From a bacterium (GTDB lineage Bacteria; Methylomirabilota; Methylomirabilia; Methylomirabilales; 2-02-FULL-66-22): 64,000 nt of DNA. Shown here piece after piece: positions 26,181-34,857 of the stretch (position 1 is its first letter; each line of letters opens with the position of its first letter). The position numbers and the translations under genes were made by a program. Location: contig JAKPQH010000205.1 of NCBI GenBank assembly GCA_029580855.1, forward strand, positions 1 to 64,000, written 5' to 3'. The notes beneath the pieces were generated by a model. The model was not told the DNA's origin. It was given only the letters and a program-made list of their open reading frames with translations, and did not search any database.

Positions 26181-27521
26181 ATGGGACAGACGATGGTCGA
26201 GAAGATCGTATCGCGGCGGCTGGGCCGCCCGGTACGCGCCGGCGAGTTGATCGAGCGACTGCCGATCGGCAAGCTGTTTTTCAACGACGTGATCGGTCCG
26301 CCGGCGATCTTGACGCTCCGGCGTCTCTTTGGCGATACCTTCAAGCGATACGGCAGGCCGGTCGGCGTTTTCGACCCGGCCCGGGTTTTCATGCTGCCGG
26401 ATCACTCCATCCCGGCGTATTCGGTGGAGGTCGCCGAGGGAGTGGACCTCATGGAATCCTTTGGCCGGGAGACCGGCGTGAAGGTGTACCGAGAAGGGGA
26501 TGGGATCGAGCACGTCGTCCTGATCGAGGATGGGCACATCGTGCCGTGGGATATCGTTTTGGGGACCGATTCGCACACCTGTACCAACGGCGCCATGGGC
26601 GCCCTGGCCTTCGGTGTCGGCACGACCGACGGCGCGTACGCCATGGCGACGGGTCACATCTACGATTTCGTGGTGCCCGAGACTTTTCAGTTCGAGCTGA
26701 TCGGCGACTTTTCCAAAGGCGTTTACGCAAAAGACCTCATCCTGCACATCATCGGTACGGTGGGGGCGGGCGGCTGTTCGAGGCGGGTCGCCGAGTTCGT
26801 GGGAGACGGCGTGCGGCGGATGCCCATGGACGGCCGTACGACCGTCTGCAACATGGCGGTGGAGATGAGCGCCCGGACCGGGATCATGCCCACGGACGAG
26901 ACGCTTCTGGGCTATCTGAAAGATCGGGCGCAGTGGCCGGTGGAGCCCGTGGCGAGCGATCCGGATGCGATGTTCGCCAACCGCATGAGCGTGGATCTGT
27001 CGACGCTGGAGCCCATGGTGGCGTTTCCCCACAAGCCGGCCAACGCGGTGCCGTTCTCGCGGATCCCCGAGATGATGGCCAAGAGCCAGGCCCAACCGGG
27101 CCCGGATCTTCCGCCGGTGACGTCGGATCGGATCACCGACGGCTTCGTGGGGGCGTGCACCAATGGCCGTTACGACGACCTGGTCGAGGTCGCCAAGGTC
27201 CTCCGGGGAAACAAGGTCCATACGGACGTATCCCTGGTGGTGATCCCGGCGAGCCGGAAAGTGTACGAGCGGGCCATGGACGAGGGGATCCTGCAGGTCA
27301 TCGTCAAGGCCGGTGCGAACGTCGAGTCTTCCAACTGCGGGCCGTGCTTCGGGAGTCACATGGGCGTTCTGTCGAAGAATGCTCAGATGATCAGCAGCAG
27401 CAACCGGAACTACCAGGGCCGGATGGGTTCCCGAGATGCCCGCATCTTCCTGGGAAGCCCCGCCACAGTGGCCGCCAGCGCCATCGAAGGCCGACTGGCC
27501 GACCCGCGGAAGTATCTCTGA
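26181..27521 (+). CDS. leuC: 3-isopropylmalate dehydratase-type large subunit
   Basis: A 446-residue aconitase-superfamily enzyme carrying the 4Fe-4S cluster that binds the substrate hydroxyl. The substrate and cluster segments are clear: GTDSHTCTNGAMGALAFGVG near residues 130-149, the cluster Cys in VGACTNGRYDDL near 322, and the CxxC pair in SSNCGPCFGSH near 383. The phosphate-binding-like segment SSNRNYQGRMG near 407 is also present. It belongs to the shorter, archaeal/homoaconitase-like LeuC type that works with a separate LeuD. A terminator follows 42 bases after the stop. Confidence 0.87.
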   Translation: MGQTMVEKIVSRRLGRPVRAGELIERLPIGKLFFNDVIGPPAILTLRRLFGDTFKRYGRPVGVFDPARVFMLPDHSIPAYSVEVAEGVDLMESFGRETGVKVYREGDGIEHVVLIEDGHIVPWDIVLGTDSHTCTNGAMGALAFGVGTTDGAYAMATGHIYDFVVPETFQFELIGDFSKGVYAKDLILHIIGTVGAGGCSRRVAEFVGDGVRRMPMDGRTTVCNMAVEMSARTGIMPTDETLLGYLKDRAQWPVEPVASDPDAMFANRMSVDLSTLEPMVAFPHKPANAVPFSRIPEMMAKSQAQPGPDLPPVTSDRITDGFVGACTNGRYDDLVEVAKVLRGNKVHTDVSLVVIPASRKVYERAMDEGILQVIVKAGANVESSNCGPCFGSHMGVLSKNAQMISSSNRNYQGRMGSRDARIFLGSPATVAASAIEGRLADPRKYL

Positions 27522-27562
27522 CGGCCGGTATCGGCCACCGAGTGGTTTTGCGCTCCAAAAAG

Positions 27563-27594
27563 ACGCGGCCTCCCGTCGATGCGGGAGGCCGCGT
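27563..27594. terminator. bidirectional terminator between leuC and the dienelactone hydrolase
   Basis: A perfect 13-base-pair stem (acgcggcctcccg at 27563-27575 with its complement at 27582-27594) closes a 6-base loop. On the minus strand it is followed by ctttttgg, a good T-run for the convergent gene; on the + strand the tail is weaker (tcattt). Confidence 0.85.
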
Positions 27595-27617
27595 TCATTT
27601 GGAGGCGGACGGCCACC

Positions 27618-28514
27618 CTAGCTCTTGAGATACTTATCGAACCACGCCACGCACCGGGCCCACGCATCCCTGGCCGCGTCGGCGCGGTAGCTCTCCCGGT
27701 AATCCGCGTTGAACGCGTGCGGCGCGCCAGGATAGATGACGAACTCGGCGGTTGTCCCCGCGGCCTTGAGCGCGGCCTCCATCTCCTTCACGTCGGCCAC
27801 GGGGATACCCCGATCCTCGCCGCCGTAAAGTCCGAGGATGGGCGCCGTGATTTTCGCCGCCACGTCCAGCGGCCCGGCGTCCCGGATGCCGGGCGTCTTG
27901 GCGGGTTTGATGGGTCCGTACCACGCGACAGCGGCCTTGAGGTCCCGGCTGTGGGCGGCGAAGAGGAGCGTGTACATCCCGCCCCGACAAAATCCCGTCA
28001 CACCGATCCGATCGGCCCGTGCGGCCGGATGCGTCTTGGCGTAGGCGACGAGCGCGTCCAGATCGCCCATCGCCTGGGCGTCCGGCACGGAGTTTGCGAC
28101 CTTCATCACGGCCTGCTGGTCGGGAAGGTGGAGCGTGCCGCCCTCGCGGGCGTACGTCTCGAATGTGATGGCCAGGAAGCCCGCGCGGGCGCATCGCCGC
28201 GCCACGTCCTTGATATGCTCATGCATCCCCCATACTTCGGGGATGACGAGAACCACTGGATACCGACCCGCCGCGGCCGGCCGCGCTTCGTAGATCGGAA
28301 CCTGGAATCCCTTCGAGTCGACCTTGGTGTCGGTTACGGTGAGGCCCTCGGTCGGAGTCGTGATCACCTGTGCGGCGACCGGATTCGCGGCGATGGCGAA
28401 CCCGGCCAGGCTCGCACCCGTGACCCCGACGCCGGCCAGAAACTGCCGCCGGGAAAAGCCCTCGCGTGCGTTGGACAACCAATCGTCGGTGTCGCTCAAG
28501 CGCTCCGTCGTCAT
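27618..28514 (-). CDS. Tat-exported dienelactone hydrolase-family protein
   Basis: A 298-residue alpha/beta hydrolase. The N-terminus has a twin-arginine signal (SRRQFLAGVGVTG, residues 21-33) ending near PVAAQ, so the folded enzyme is exported. The catalytic triad of the dienelactone hydrolase family is visible: Cys in TGFCRGGMY, Asp in YGGEDRGIP and His in GAPHAFN. The ATG at 28514 has ggagga 6-7 bases upstream on the minus strand. Natural substrates of exported members are mostly unknown. It is a single-gene unit ended by the terminator at 27563-27594. Confidence 0.9.
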   Translation of the reverse strand: MTTERLSDTDDWLSNAREGFSRRQFLAGVGVTGASLAGFAIAANPVAAQVITTPTEGLTVTDTKVDSKGFQVPIYEARPAAAGRYPVVLVIPEVWGMHEHIKDVARRCARAGFLAITFETYAREGGTLHLPDQQAVMKVANSVPDAQAMGDLDALVAYAKTHPAARADRIGVTGFCRGGMYTLLFAAHSRDLKAAVAWYGPIKPAKTPGIRDAGPLDVAAKITAPILGLYGGEDRGIPVADVKEMEAALKAAGTTAEFVIYPGAPHAFNADYRESYRADAARDAWARCVAWFDKYLKS

Positions 28515-28723
28515 GTCCTGTCCTCCGAAGTGAGTGTCCACGATTACCGGCGATGGGCCGGACCGCGTGAAAATCGTGCCGGATGCTACCTGGCTAAGCG
28601 GTCCCGCGCAATTGCGTTTGTCAGGATCGGCCTCCCGCGCCTCGGGTGGAGAAGCGCGGGCCAACTTTGCGGCGCATCCGACGCGCTTGGTGGGGTAGAA
28701 TACGCGGCGGACGGAGCGCGCGC

Positions 28724-28894
28724 TTCGCGGCCGCGAAGCAGGCCGGCGCCTCCGAGGACGAGATCATGGAGACGCTCTACTACGCCATGCGCGGGAGGGC
28801 TTGCGCCGCCTGGAGCACGATCAAGTGCATCGACGGCGTCGAGGATCTGAACAAAAAGTACGGAGCAAAGTTCCGGGCCGCGGAGACCAAGTAA
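28724..28894 (+). pseudogene. 5'-truncated carboxymuconolactone decarboxylase-family gene
   Basis: About 56 residues in one open frame match only the C-terminal part of a CMD/AhpD-like domain: RFAAAKQAGASEDEI, then LYYAMRGRACAAWSTIKCI and a GVEDLNKKY tail. The first half of the domain, which carries the ExxCxxCxxxH redox motif, is missing; the open frame upstream (from a GTG at 28646) codes for arginine/tryptophan-rich nonsense. It is most simply a gene remnant; a very small functional protein cannot be excluded. A terminator follows. Confidence 0.6.
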
Positions 28895-28921
28895 CCCGCC
28901 GCTCGGCCTATACGAGCCCTC

Positions 28922-28955
28922 CGGCCCCCGCATGGGTGGGGGCCGTGTCTTTCTT
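28922..28955 (+). terminator. terminator behind the CMD remnant
   Basis: cggccccc (28922-28929) pairs with gggggccg (28938-28945) across an 8-base loop, then tgtctttctt. It lies 28 bases after the stop codon and before the carboxypeptidase gene. Confidence 0.65.
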
Positions 28956-29005
28956 CCCGTCCTCCCGGCAGTCTACCGAGGGGTCGGGCGTGGGGAGAGC
29001 GAATC

Positions 29006-30523
29006 ATGCCTCGGACACCCGATGAGGTGTATACGGACCTGATTCGCCGCGTCAAGGCCGTCGCGTTGTTGGACTCCTGCGGCGCGCTCCTGCACTGGGA
29101 CCAGCAGACCTACATGCCTTCGCGGGGGAGCGAGCACCGCGCCGAGCAGTTGGCGCTGCTCGCCGGCTTGGCCCACGCGCAGTTCACCGCCCCCGACATC
29201 GGGGACCTGCTCTCGGAGGCGGCCCTGGGCGGCGGCGCCGGGGTACCCGGGTCGTCGGTCGCGGTGAACTTGCGGGAGATCCGGCGTGCGTATGATCGCG
29301 CCACGCGTGTTCCGCGGAAGCTGGTGGAGGAGCTGGCACGGACCTCGGCGCTGGCGCACGACATCTGGGTCGAGGCTCGCAGGGCGTCGGATTTTGCGCG
29401 ATTCAGCCCTTGGCTGGCGAAGCTCGTGGTGCTCAAGCGGGAAGAAGCCGCGGCCGTCGCCGGAGGCGGCGTCCTTTACGATGCCCTGCTGGACGAATAC
29501 GAGCCGGGGGAGACCGTCGAGCGCCTGACCCCGATCTTCGACGAGCTGCGAACGGCCCTGGTCGACCTGGTGGGGCGGATCGCGGGGTCGCCGAAGCGGC
29601 CGGACACCTCCATCCTCCACCGGGCGTATCCGATCGCAGCCCAGGAGGCGTTCGGCAGGACGGTCGCAGCCGCCGTCGGCTTCGATTTTCAGGGGGGCCG
29701 CCTGGACGTGACGGCGCACCCCTTCTGCAGCGGCATCGGTCCGGGCGACACGCGTCTGACGACGCGGTACAACCTGCACGACTTCGGCGATGCGTTCTTC
29801 AGTATCCTGCACGAGGCGGGGCACGGCCTTTACGATCAGGGGCTGGAATCCGAGCACTACGGGACGCCCATGGGCGAGGCCGTGTCGCTCGGCATCCACG
29901 AATCGCAATCGCGGCTGTGGGAGAATTTCGTCGGCCGCAGCCGGGCCTTCTGGGAGTACTGGCTCCCGCGGGCGCAGGAGGCGTTTCCCGAGGCGTTGAC
30001 GGGCGTCGCTCTGGATGCGTTCGTCTTCGCCGTCAATGAGGTCCGTCCGTCGCTCATCCGGGTGGATGCGGACGAGGCGACGTACAATCTTCACATTCTC
30101 TTGCGGTTCGAGCTGGAGCGGGCGTTGATCGACGGCGGCCTGTCCGCCGCGGATCTGCCCGAGGCCTGGGCTGACGGGATGGAACGCCTCCTCGGGATCA
30201 GGCCGCCCGACGACGCGCAGGGGTGCCTTCAGGACGTCCACTGGAGCGGCGGGAGCTTCGGCTACTTCCCCACGTACACGCTGGGGAATCTGTACGCGGC
30301 ACAGTTCTTCGCCAAGGCGCGGACCGAGCTGGGCGATCTGGAGGAGCAGTTCCGCCGCGGAGAGTTCCTGCCTCTCAAGGTGTGGCTCAACCGCAAGATC
30401 CACCGGGAAGGTCAGCGGCACCGCGCCGCCGACCTTGTGGTCGCGGTCACCGGCGAGCCGTTGAGCCCCCTCCACCTCTTGAGGTACATGAGCGACAAAT
30501 TCGGCGCGCTGTATGCGGTTTGA
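29006..30523 (+). CDS. M32 family metallocarboxypeptidase
   Basis: A 505-residue cytosolic zinc carboxypeptidase of the Thermus Taq-type (M32) family that trims C-terminal residues from peptides. The metal site HEAGH is in SILHEAGHGLYDQG near residues 268-281, and the third ligand Glu lies in SLGIHESQSRLWEN near 297. The family signatures HPFCSGIGPGDTRLTTRY and DEATYNLHILLRFE are also present. Length is normal. The start is an ATG with gggagag upstream. No operon partner is evident. Confidence 0.94.
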   Translation: MPRTPDEVYTDLIRRVKAVALLDSCGALLHWDQQTYMPSRGSEHRAEQLALLAGLAHAQFTAPDIGDLLSEAALGGGAGVPGSSVAVNLREIRRAYDRATRVPRKLVEELARTSALAHDIWVEARRASDFARFSPWLAKLVVLKREEAAAVAGGGVLYDALLDEYEPGETVERLTPIFDELRTALVDLVGRIAGSPKRPDTSILHRAYPIAAQEAFGRTVAAAVGFDFQGGRLDVTAHPFCSGIGPGDTRLTTRYNLHDFGDAFFSILHEAGHGLYDQGLESEHYGTPMGEAVSLGIHESQSRLWENFVGRSRAFWEYWLPRAQEAFPEALTGVALDAFVFAVNEVRPSLIRVDADEATYNLHILLRFELERALIDGGLSAADLPEAWADGMERLLGIRPPDDAQGCLQDVHWSGGSFGYFPTYTLGNLYAAQFFAKARTELGDLEEQFRRGEFLPLKVWLNRKIHREGQRHRAADLVVAVTGEPLSPLHLLRYMSDKFGALYAV

Positions 30524-30611
30524 CAAGGATACGGCTACGTTATCAGGTGGCTCGCGAAGGATGGCGCGCGGTGTCGCTCGATGTGTCTCCGGCGCAACCT
30601 GAGGTCCGCCC

Positions 30612-32564
30612 ATGGGTGCTGCGGTCGTAATCTACGCGTTCCTAGTGGTCGCTCTCACCTGGCCGATGGCCCTCCACCTCCAGGCGGCCATCCTCGGCGG
30701 AGGGGATGCGTACCACCATCTGTGGGGATTCTGGTGGTTTGACCGGGCGCTCGAACATGCGTCCGCCTTCTGGGACTGCCCCCTCGTGTTCCACCCCTAC
30801 GGCGCGAATCTGGTCGTGGACGACTGGCCCCTGGCGCCCAATCTCCTTGGCTTCCTCACACGCAGGCTCGGTCTCACGCTCATCGGTTCGTACAATGCTT
30901 CCTTGTTGCTGGCGATGTGGCTCAATGCCGTCAGTGTGTTCGTCCTGGTCCGCGCCGTCGTCAAGGAGTGGTTGCCGGCGTTTGCCGCGGGGATCTTCTT
31001 CGCGTTCTCGCCGTATTTCTGGGGACGGCTACACGGGCATCTGGGCCTCGTGCACGCCTACCCCTTGGCACTCTTTGCCTTTTGCCTATACAAGAGTCAT
31101 CAATCCAGGTCCGCGCTCTGGGCGCTCGGAATTGGCGGCGCGCTCGGGCTCGCCGTATGGTCGCAATACTATTATGCGATCTTTGCTGGGGGCTACCTGG
31201 TGCTCGCGTATCTGTACGAGGCCTGCCCCGTTTCCCTGCGGGTCGAACAGCGCGAGACGGCCCGTCCGAGGGTCGCGTGGATGCTGGTCGTCGTGGGATC
31301 GCTGGCTGCCGTGGTTGCGGTCGCCGTAGCGTTGGTGTATGGGCAGGACTCGCCGTTCGCTCGTGTCCAGGGCAGCGCGGGCAGGCTCGCTCGACCGATG
31401 GCCATCTGGTGGATGAGCTGGCTCCTGGCGCTCGTGTGTTGCTATAGAGTCGTTCTCATCCGGCGCGACAAGGCGCCCGCGCCTCCGTGGGACAACGGTT
31501 TCCGGTTCTGGGGATGTGCGGCTCTTCCCGTGATCCTTCTGTTGCTGCCCGTATTGGTGGGCGTTGCTCAACTGGCGACGTCGGGAGACCTCCCGGCTCT
31601 CAAGCTCAATCTCAAGCCGGAGTGGTCCGGAGCCTTTGCCCTGGCCGCGTTGTTTCCCAATGTTTACCATTTCCTGTGGGGCCCCACGTTGCAGCAAGCA
31701 CTGCATACGTGGGGTCTCTTGGAACGAGCCACCATCGGTCTGGGGTGGACGGCGATCGCGATCTCCTGGCTCACCGGAGCGTATCGCCGGGCGGGATGGT
31801 GGACCGTCGCGTTCTGCGCGTTTCTCCTCCTCAGCCTCGGTCCCTTTCTCGAGATCTCGCCGGGCCTGGACCACGGACCCATTCTCCCGTTCTGGCTCGT
31901 ACGTTTCTTGCCCATTCTATCGGAAGCGCGGGTTCCGTCACGCTGGATCGTCGCGGCCCTCGTTGCTGGGTCCGTGCTCGTCGGCTTGGCGTTCCAGCGA
32001 ATTCGGTCGGCCGGCTGGCGTGCCGTCGCCCTAGGGGCGATGCTGTTCGAGGGACTGGCGCTTCCCTTGTCCGTTGTCACCCCGGAGGTGCCGGTTCCCT
32101 ATCAGATCGCGGCTCGCGACGGCCGTGCGGGCGCCATTCTGGAGCTGCCGTTCGGCGCGTGTGACGGGCGCGGCTGCTGGGGCGCCGGTTTTCCCGCCAT
32201 CCGCCTGTATTACCAAACTGTTCACGAGAGACCCGTCGTCGGCGGGTATCTCAGTCGCATCTCCAAGACGGTTCTCGGGCGGTATCGGGACGAGCCGATC
32301 CTCCGGCAATTGGTCGCCTTGCAGAACGAACCCCCGCCTCCTTCGCCTGTCGCTCGGCGCAGGGTCGAGATCGACCGCGAGTCCTTCACGCGCTGGATGG
32401 CCGATTGGGGAATCGCCTGGGTGGTGCTGGACAGGACAAGCGCATCGGCTGCGCTGGGTGGTGCGGTGCTCCGCGCGCTCGGAACCCCACTCGTAGAGCA
32501 CGGCGGACTCGCCGCCTGGAAGACGAGTCGTTCTCCCGACGCCGATCGTGCCGCTGGGACATGA
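30612..32564 (+). CDS. large integral membrane protein, GT-C glycosyltransferase-like
   Basis: A 650-residue protein with roughly 11-12 transmembrane helices in its first 500 residues and a soluble C-terminal domain. The first outer loop has an acidic segment (GGGDAYHHLWGFWW, about 29-42) like the metal/sugar-binding loop of GT-C lipid-linked-sugar transferases. The C-terminal domain (IAARDGRAGAILELPFG onward) resembles the YfhO/PMT-associated lumenal domains. It may glycosylate an envelope component, but no acceptor or polyprenyl-sugar genes adjoin it. Codon use is less GC-biased than in neighbours, hinting at separate ancestry. gagg lies 7 bases before the ATG. Confidence 0.72.
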   Translation: MGAAVVIYAFLVVALTWPMALHLQAAILGGGDAYHHLWGFWWFDRALEHASAFWDCPLVFHPYGANLVVDDWPLAPNLLGFLTRRLGLTLIGSYNASLLLAMWLNAVSVFVLVRAVVKEWLPAFAAGIFFAFSPYFWGRLHGHLGLVHAYPLALFAFCLYKSHQSRSALWALGIGGALGLAVWSQYYYAIFAGGYLVLAYLYEACPVSLRVEQRETARPRVAWMLVVVGSLAAVVAVAVALVYGQDSPFARVQGSAGRLARPMAIWWMSWLLALVCCYRVVLIRRDKAPAPPWDNGFRFWGCAALPVILLLLPVLVGVAQLATSGDLPALKLNLKPEWSGAFALAALFPNVYHFLWGPTLQQALHTWGLLERATIGLGWTAIAISWLTGAYRRAGWWTVAFCAFLLLSLGPFLEISPGLDHGPILPFWLVRFLPILSEARVPSRWIVAALVAGSVLVGLAFQRIRSAGWRAVALGAMLFEGLALPLSVVTPEVPVPYQIAARDGRAGAILELPFGACDGRGCWGAGFPAIRLYYQTVHERPVVGGYLSRISKTVLGRYRDEPILRQLVALQNEPPPPSPVARRRVEIDRESFTRWMADWGIAWVVLDRTSASAALGGAVLRALGTPLVEHGGLAAWKTSRSPDADRAAGT

Positions 32565-32661
32565 ACGGCCCGGCACAGGCGTGCTGTGCCCGCGCGCCGT
32601 TCCGTGCAACATGAACAGGCAACGACGCGACCTGGGCTCCCAGCAGTCGCATTGGTTGGTG

Positions 32662-33714
32662 CTATTGATACGGAAGGTCAGCCGGAAGGCCGAGATTCGC
32701 CAAGACGGTGGCAAGCGCGGCACAGGTGGTGTCGTCCAGGACGATCCCTTCCCGCTCGCGCCGCGCGGCTTCGTCGCTGGAGCGCTCACCGGGGATGTGG
32801 ACCGGCCCGATCCCGGGCATGGGGCGTGCGGTCTTGACGTAGGCGGTCAGCTGATCGACGTGGGCGCGGAAGGTCGCGGGCGGCAGAAACCACGAGGGAT
32901 CCAGCGCCAGGATAAACAGGCCGTTCATCTCTTCCGGCCCGGGGTGCGGGTTCGCGAAACCCGCTCCGGACAAGATCCCCGCCAGGATTTCCACCAGCAG
33001 GCTCAGTGCGTAACCCCGGTGGCCGCCCGCCGGCAGAAGGAATCCGTGCGGCTCGCGGAAGAGCGATCCCGGGTCGCGGGTGGGCGCGCCGGAGGCGTCG
33101 ACGAGCCACCCGTCGGGTGCCTCTTCGCCGCGCAGCAGGAGTTGGCGCACCTTGCCGGCGGCCGCAGCGCTGGTCGAGAAGTCGAACAGAAGACCCGGCC
33201 CGTCGCCTCCCGGAACACCCGCGGCGATGGGGTTCGTGGAGAGGCGGCCGTCCATCCCGCCGTACGGGACGACGCATTGGCCCGCGCCGGAGTCGTTCAC
33301 GGCGGCAAAGCCGATGAGCCCCGCTTCCTTGACAATCTCCACCACGTCGGCCAGCCGGCCCACGTGATTGCTGTTCTTCGCCGTGACGACGGCGACCCCG
33401 CCGCGCTGCGCTTTGCGAACGGCCGCCTGGCTTGCAAATCGTGCCACCACCTGGCCAAACGCCAGATGTCCGTCCACGAGGACGGCGAACCCCCGCTCCT
33501 CGGCCAGCGCCGGTTGGGCGGCAGGTTTGAGGAGTCCCTGTTTCCACCACGTGTGGTATTGCGCGAGGCGGAACACGCCGTGGGAATCGTATCCGCAGAG
33601 GTTGGCCTTCACGAGAGAGAGGGCCACGTGCTCGGCGTCCAGCCGCCGTGCGCCCATCCGCTCGCAGGCACGGACCACCAAAGCCCGCAGCCCGTCCGCG
33701 TCCAGCGTCTTCAC
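32662..33714 (-). CDS. malate/L-lactate dehydrogenase-family oxidoreductase (Ldh2 type)
   Basis: A 350-residue NAD(P)-dependent 2-hydroxyacid or imine reductase of the Ldh family (not the classical LDH fold). Recognisable landmarks are ANLCGYDSHGVFRL near 38-51 with the catalytic His, NSNHVGRLADVVE near 114, VPYGGMDGRLSTNPIA near 148, and HRGYALSLLVEIL near 235. Members include ureidoglycolate, sulfolactate, delta-piperideine carboxylate and 2,3-diketogulonate reductases, so the substrate stays open. It overlaps nothing and precedes the VOC-protein gene in reading order with the opposite end only 15 bases away, so both are probably one minus-strand transcript. Confidence 0.87.
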   Translation of the reverse strand: MKTLDADGLRALVVRACERMGARRLDAEHVALSLVKANLCGYDSHGVFRLAQYHTWWKQGLLKPAAQPALAEERGFAVLVDGHLAFGQVVARFASQAAVRKAQRGGVAVVTAKNSNHVGRLADVVEIVKEAGLIGFAAVNDSGAGQCVVPYGGMDGRLSTNPIAAGVPGGDGPGLLFDFSTSAAAAGKVRQLLLRGEEAPDGWLVDASGAPTRDPGSLFREPHGFLLPAGGHRGYALSLLVEILAGILSGAGFANPHPGPEEMNGLFILALDPSWFLPPATFRAHVDQLTAYVKTARPMPGIGPVHIPGERSSDEAARREREGIVLDDTTCAALATVLANLGLPADLPYQ

Positions 33715-33729
33715 GGGAGCCGTGCCCAG

Positions 33730-34137
33730 TCACACACCGGGGCGCTCCGGGCGGGGCAAGTTTGTGGCGATCTCGAGCAGATGACCCTCCGGGTCGCGGA
33801 AGTACACGGAGCGCTGCCCCCACGCGCGATCCGTGGGAGCCCCGAGGAATTGGACGCCACGGCCGGACAGTTCTCGAAAGACGCGATCCACGTCCTCGAC
33901 CAAGACCGTGACGGCGACTCTATCGGGGCCGGGTGCCGGCTTTCCGGACGGTCGTTCCCCGAGCAGTTCCGCCGCGCGCGCGCGCGCGAGGAGGGCGAAC
34001 TTGGCTCCTTCGACCGCAAATTCCGCGTACCCCTCCGCGCGGAGACGGACGGGTAGGCCGACCTTCTTCGCGTAGAAGTCCACCGATCCGTCAAAATCAT
34101 CGACAAACAGGACGACGTAGCCAAGATACCAGAGCAT
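33730..34137 (-). CDS. VOC superfamily (glyoxalase/bleomycin-resistance fold) protein
   Basis: A 135-residue VOC-fold protein with two beta-alpha-beta-beta-beta modules: YVVLFVDDFDGSVDFYAKKVG in the first and VEDVDRVFRELSGRGVQFLG in the second. The metal-ligand region RSVYFRDPEGHLLEIATN has the Glu typical of VOC metal enzymes. The function could be a lyase, dioxygenase or drug-binding protein. The ATG at 34137 begins the domain and has ggag upstream; the open frame extends 45 codons further without similarity. A pure CG microsatellite of about 16 bases falls inside the gene near 33970. Confidence 0.82.
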   Translation of the reverse strand: MLWYLGYVVLFVDDFDGSVDFYAKKVGLPVRLRAEGYAEFAVEGAKFALLARARAAELLGERPSGKPAPGPDRVAVTVLVEDVDRVFRELSGRGVQFLGAPTDRAWGQRSVYFRDPEGHLLEIATNLPRPERPGV

Positions 34138-34316
34138 GGAGTTCTTCTCCCGCCGTGGCGTTCGCGTAGAGACCCAACAACCCGGGCGATCCGGGCATTG
34201 GATATCCCGGAAACGTCCCGGTGTCAAGCGCTGGGTCCGACTACGCGCGCCGCCTGCTGAACCGCCCGGCACGGGTCAGGCGCCCTGTGATCTGGATCCT
34301 CGCCGGGCGAAACGGA

Positions 34317-34350
34317 AAACCCCGGCGGCCATACGATGTCGCCGGGGTTT
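34317..34350. terminator. cold-shock gene terminator
   Basis: aaaccccggcg (34317-34327) pairs perfectly with cgccggggttt (34340-34350). On the minus strand the stem runs into gttttcc, ending the cold-shock transcript about 40 bases after its stop. Confidence 0.75.
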
Positions 34351-34391
34351 CTGCGTCAACGTGCTGAACGGGGAGAGAGGTCGATCAAGCG

Positions 34392-34607
34392 TTACTGCTG
34401 CGCCGCAACCTTGGTCACGTTCGCGGCCTGTTTCCCCTTGGGGCCGTCCACGACCTCGAACTCGACCTCTTGCCCCTCGCTGAGCGACCGGAAGCCCGTG
34501 CCCTGGATGGCGGTATAATGGACAAATACGTCGTCACCATCAGCGCGCTCGATGAAACCGTACCCCTTGGCATCGTTGAACCACTTCACTTTCCCGGTGA
34601 GCCTCAC
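34392..34607 (-). CDS. cold-shock protein (CspA family)
   Basis: A 71-residue single cold-shock domain that binds single-stranded RNA/DNA and melts secondary structure. Both RNA-binding motifs are intact: KGYGFIER (RNP1) and VFVHYTAI (RNP2), with [14 protein letters not shown] at the N-terminus. The start is a GTG with an aaggagg Shine-Dalgarno 7 bases upstream, which settles it against longer forms. It has a strong promoter 217 bases upstream and its own terminator. Confidence 0.95.
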   Translation of the reverse strand: MRLTGKVKWFNDAKGYGFIERADGDDVFVHYTAIQGTGFRSLSEGQEVEFEVVDGPKGKQAANVTKVAAQQ

Positions 34608-34817
34608 TGCCGACCCTCCTTCTTTACGTGGGCCATACCGCCGACGGAACCGCCGGGCCGAACCGCCCGGGCCCGCCCGCCGGCCCCGCTCACGGAGCCG
34701 GCGCAAAAAAGGGAAACCGCGACGGCGGAATCAGCACGCGATCGCGGTTCCGAAAGACCCTCTGCTTTGCAAGAGCGGTGTCCAAGACTTCATACGGAGT
34801 AATTCCAGCGTCAAACG
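34608..34817 (-). promoter_or_regulatory. long 5' leader of the cold-shock gene
   Basis: About 210 untranslated bases separate the predicted transcript start from the GTG. Leaders of this length on csp genes elsewhere act as RNA thermosensors. Here only the length and position are seen; I did not fold the sequence. Confidence 0.45.
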
Positions 34818-34823
34818 GCGCGC

Positions 34824-34852
34824 ACATTAACGTGGCTTTTGCGGCTTGTCAA
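34824..34852 (-). promoter_or_regulatory. cold-shock gene promoter
   Basis: On the minus strand, TTGACA (34852-34847), a 17-base spacer and TAATGT (34829-34824), with an AT-rich upstream region (aagaaaacc). Confidence 0.75.
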
Positions 34853-34857
34853 GGGTT

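Noticed and set aside
30520-30546. TTGACA plus TATCAG as a promoter of the membrane protein at 30612
   Set aside because: The spacer is only about 15 bases and the -35 overlaps the preceding stop codon; too weak to list.
33965-33985. CG dinucleotide microsatellite
   Set aside because: Inside the VOC gene and in frame with its Arg/Ala codons; explained by coding sequence.
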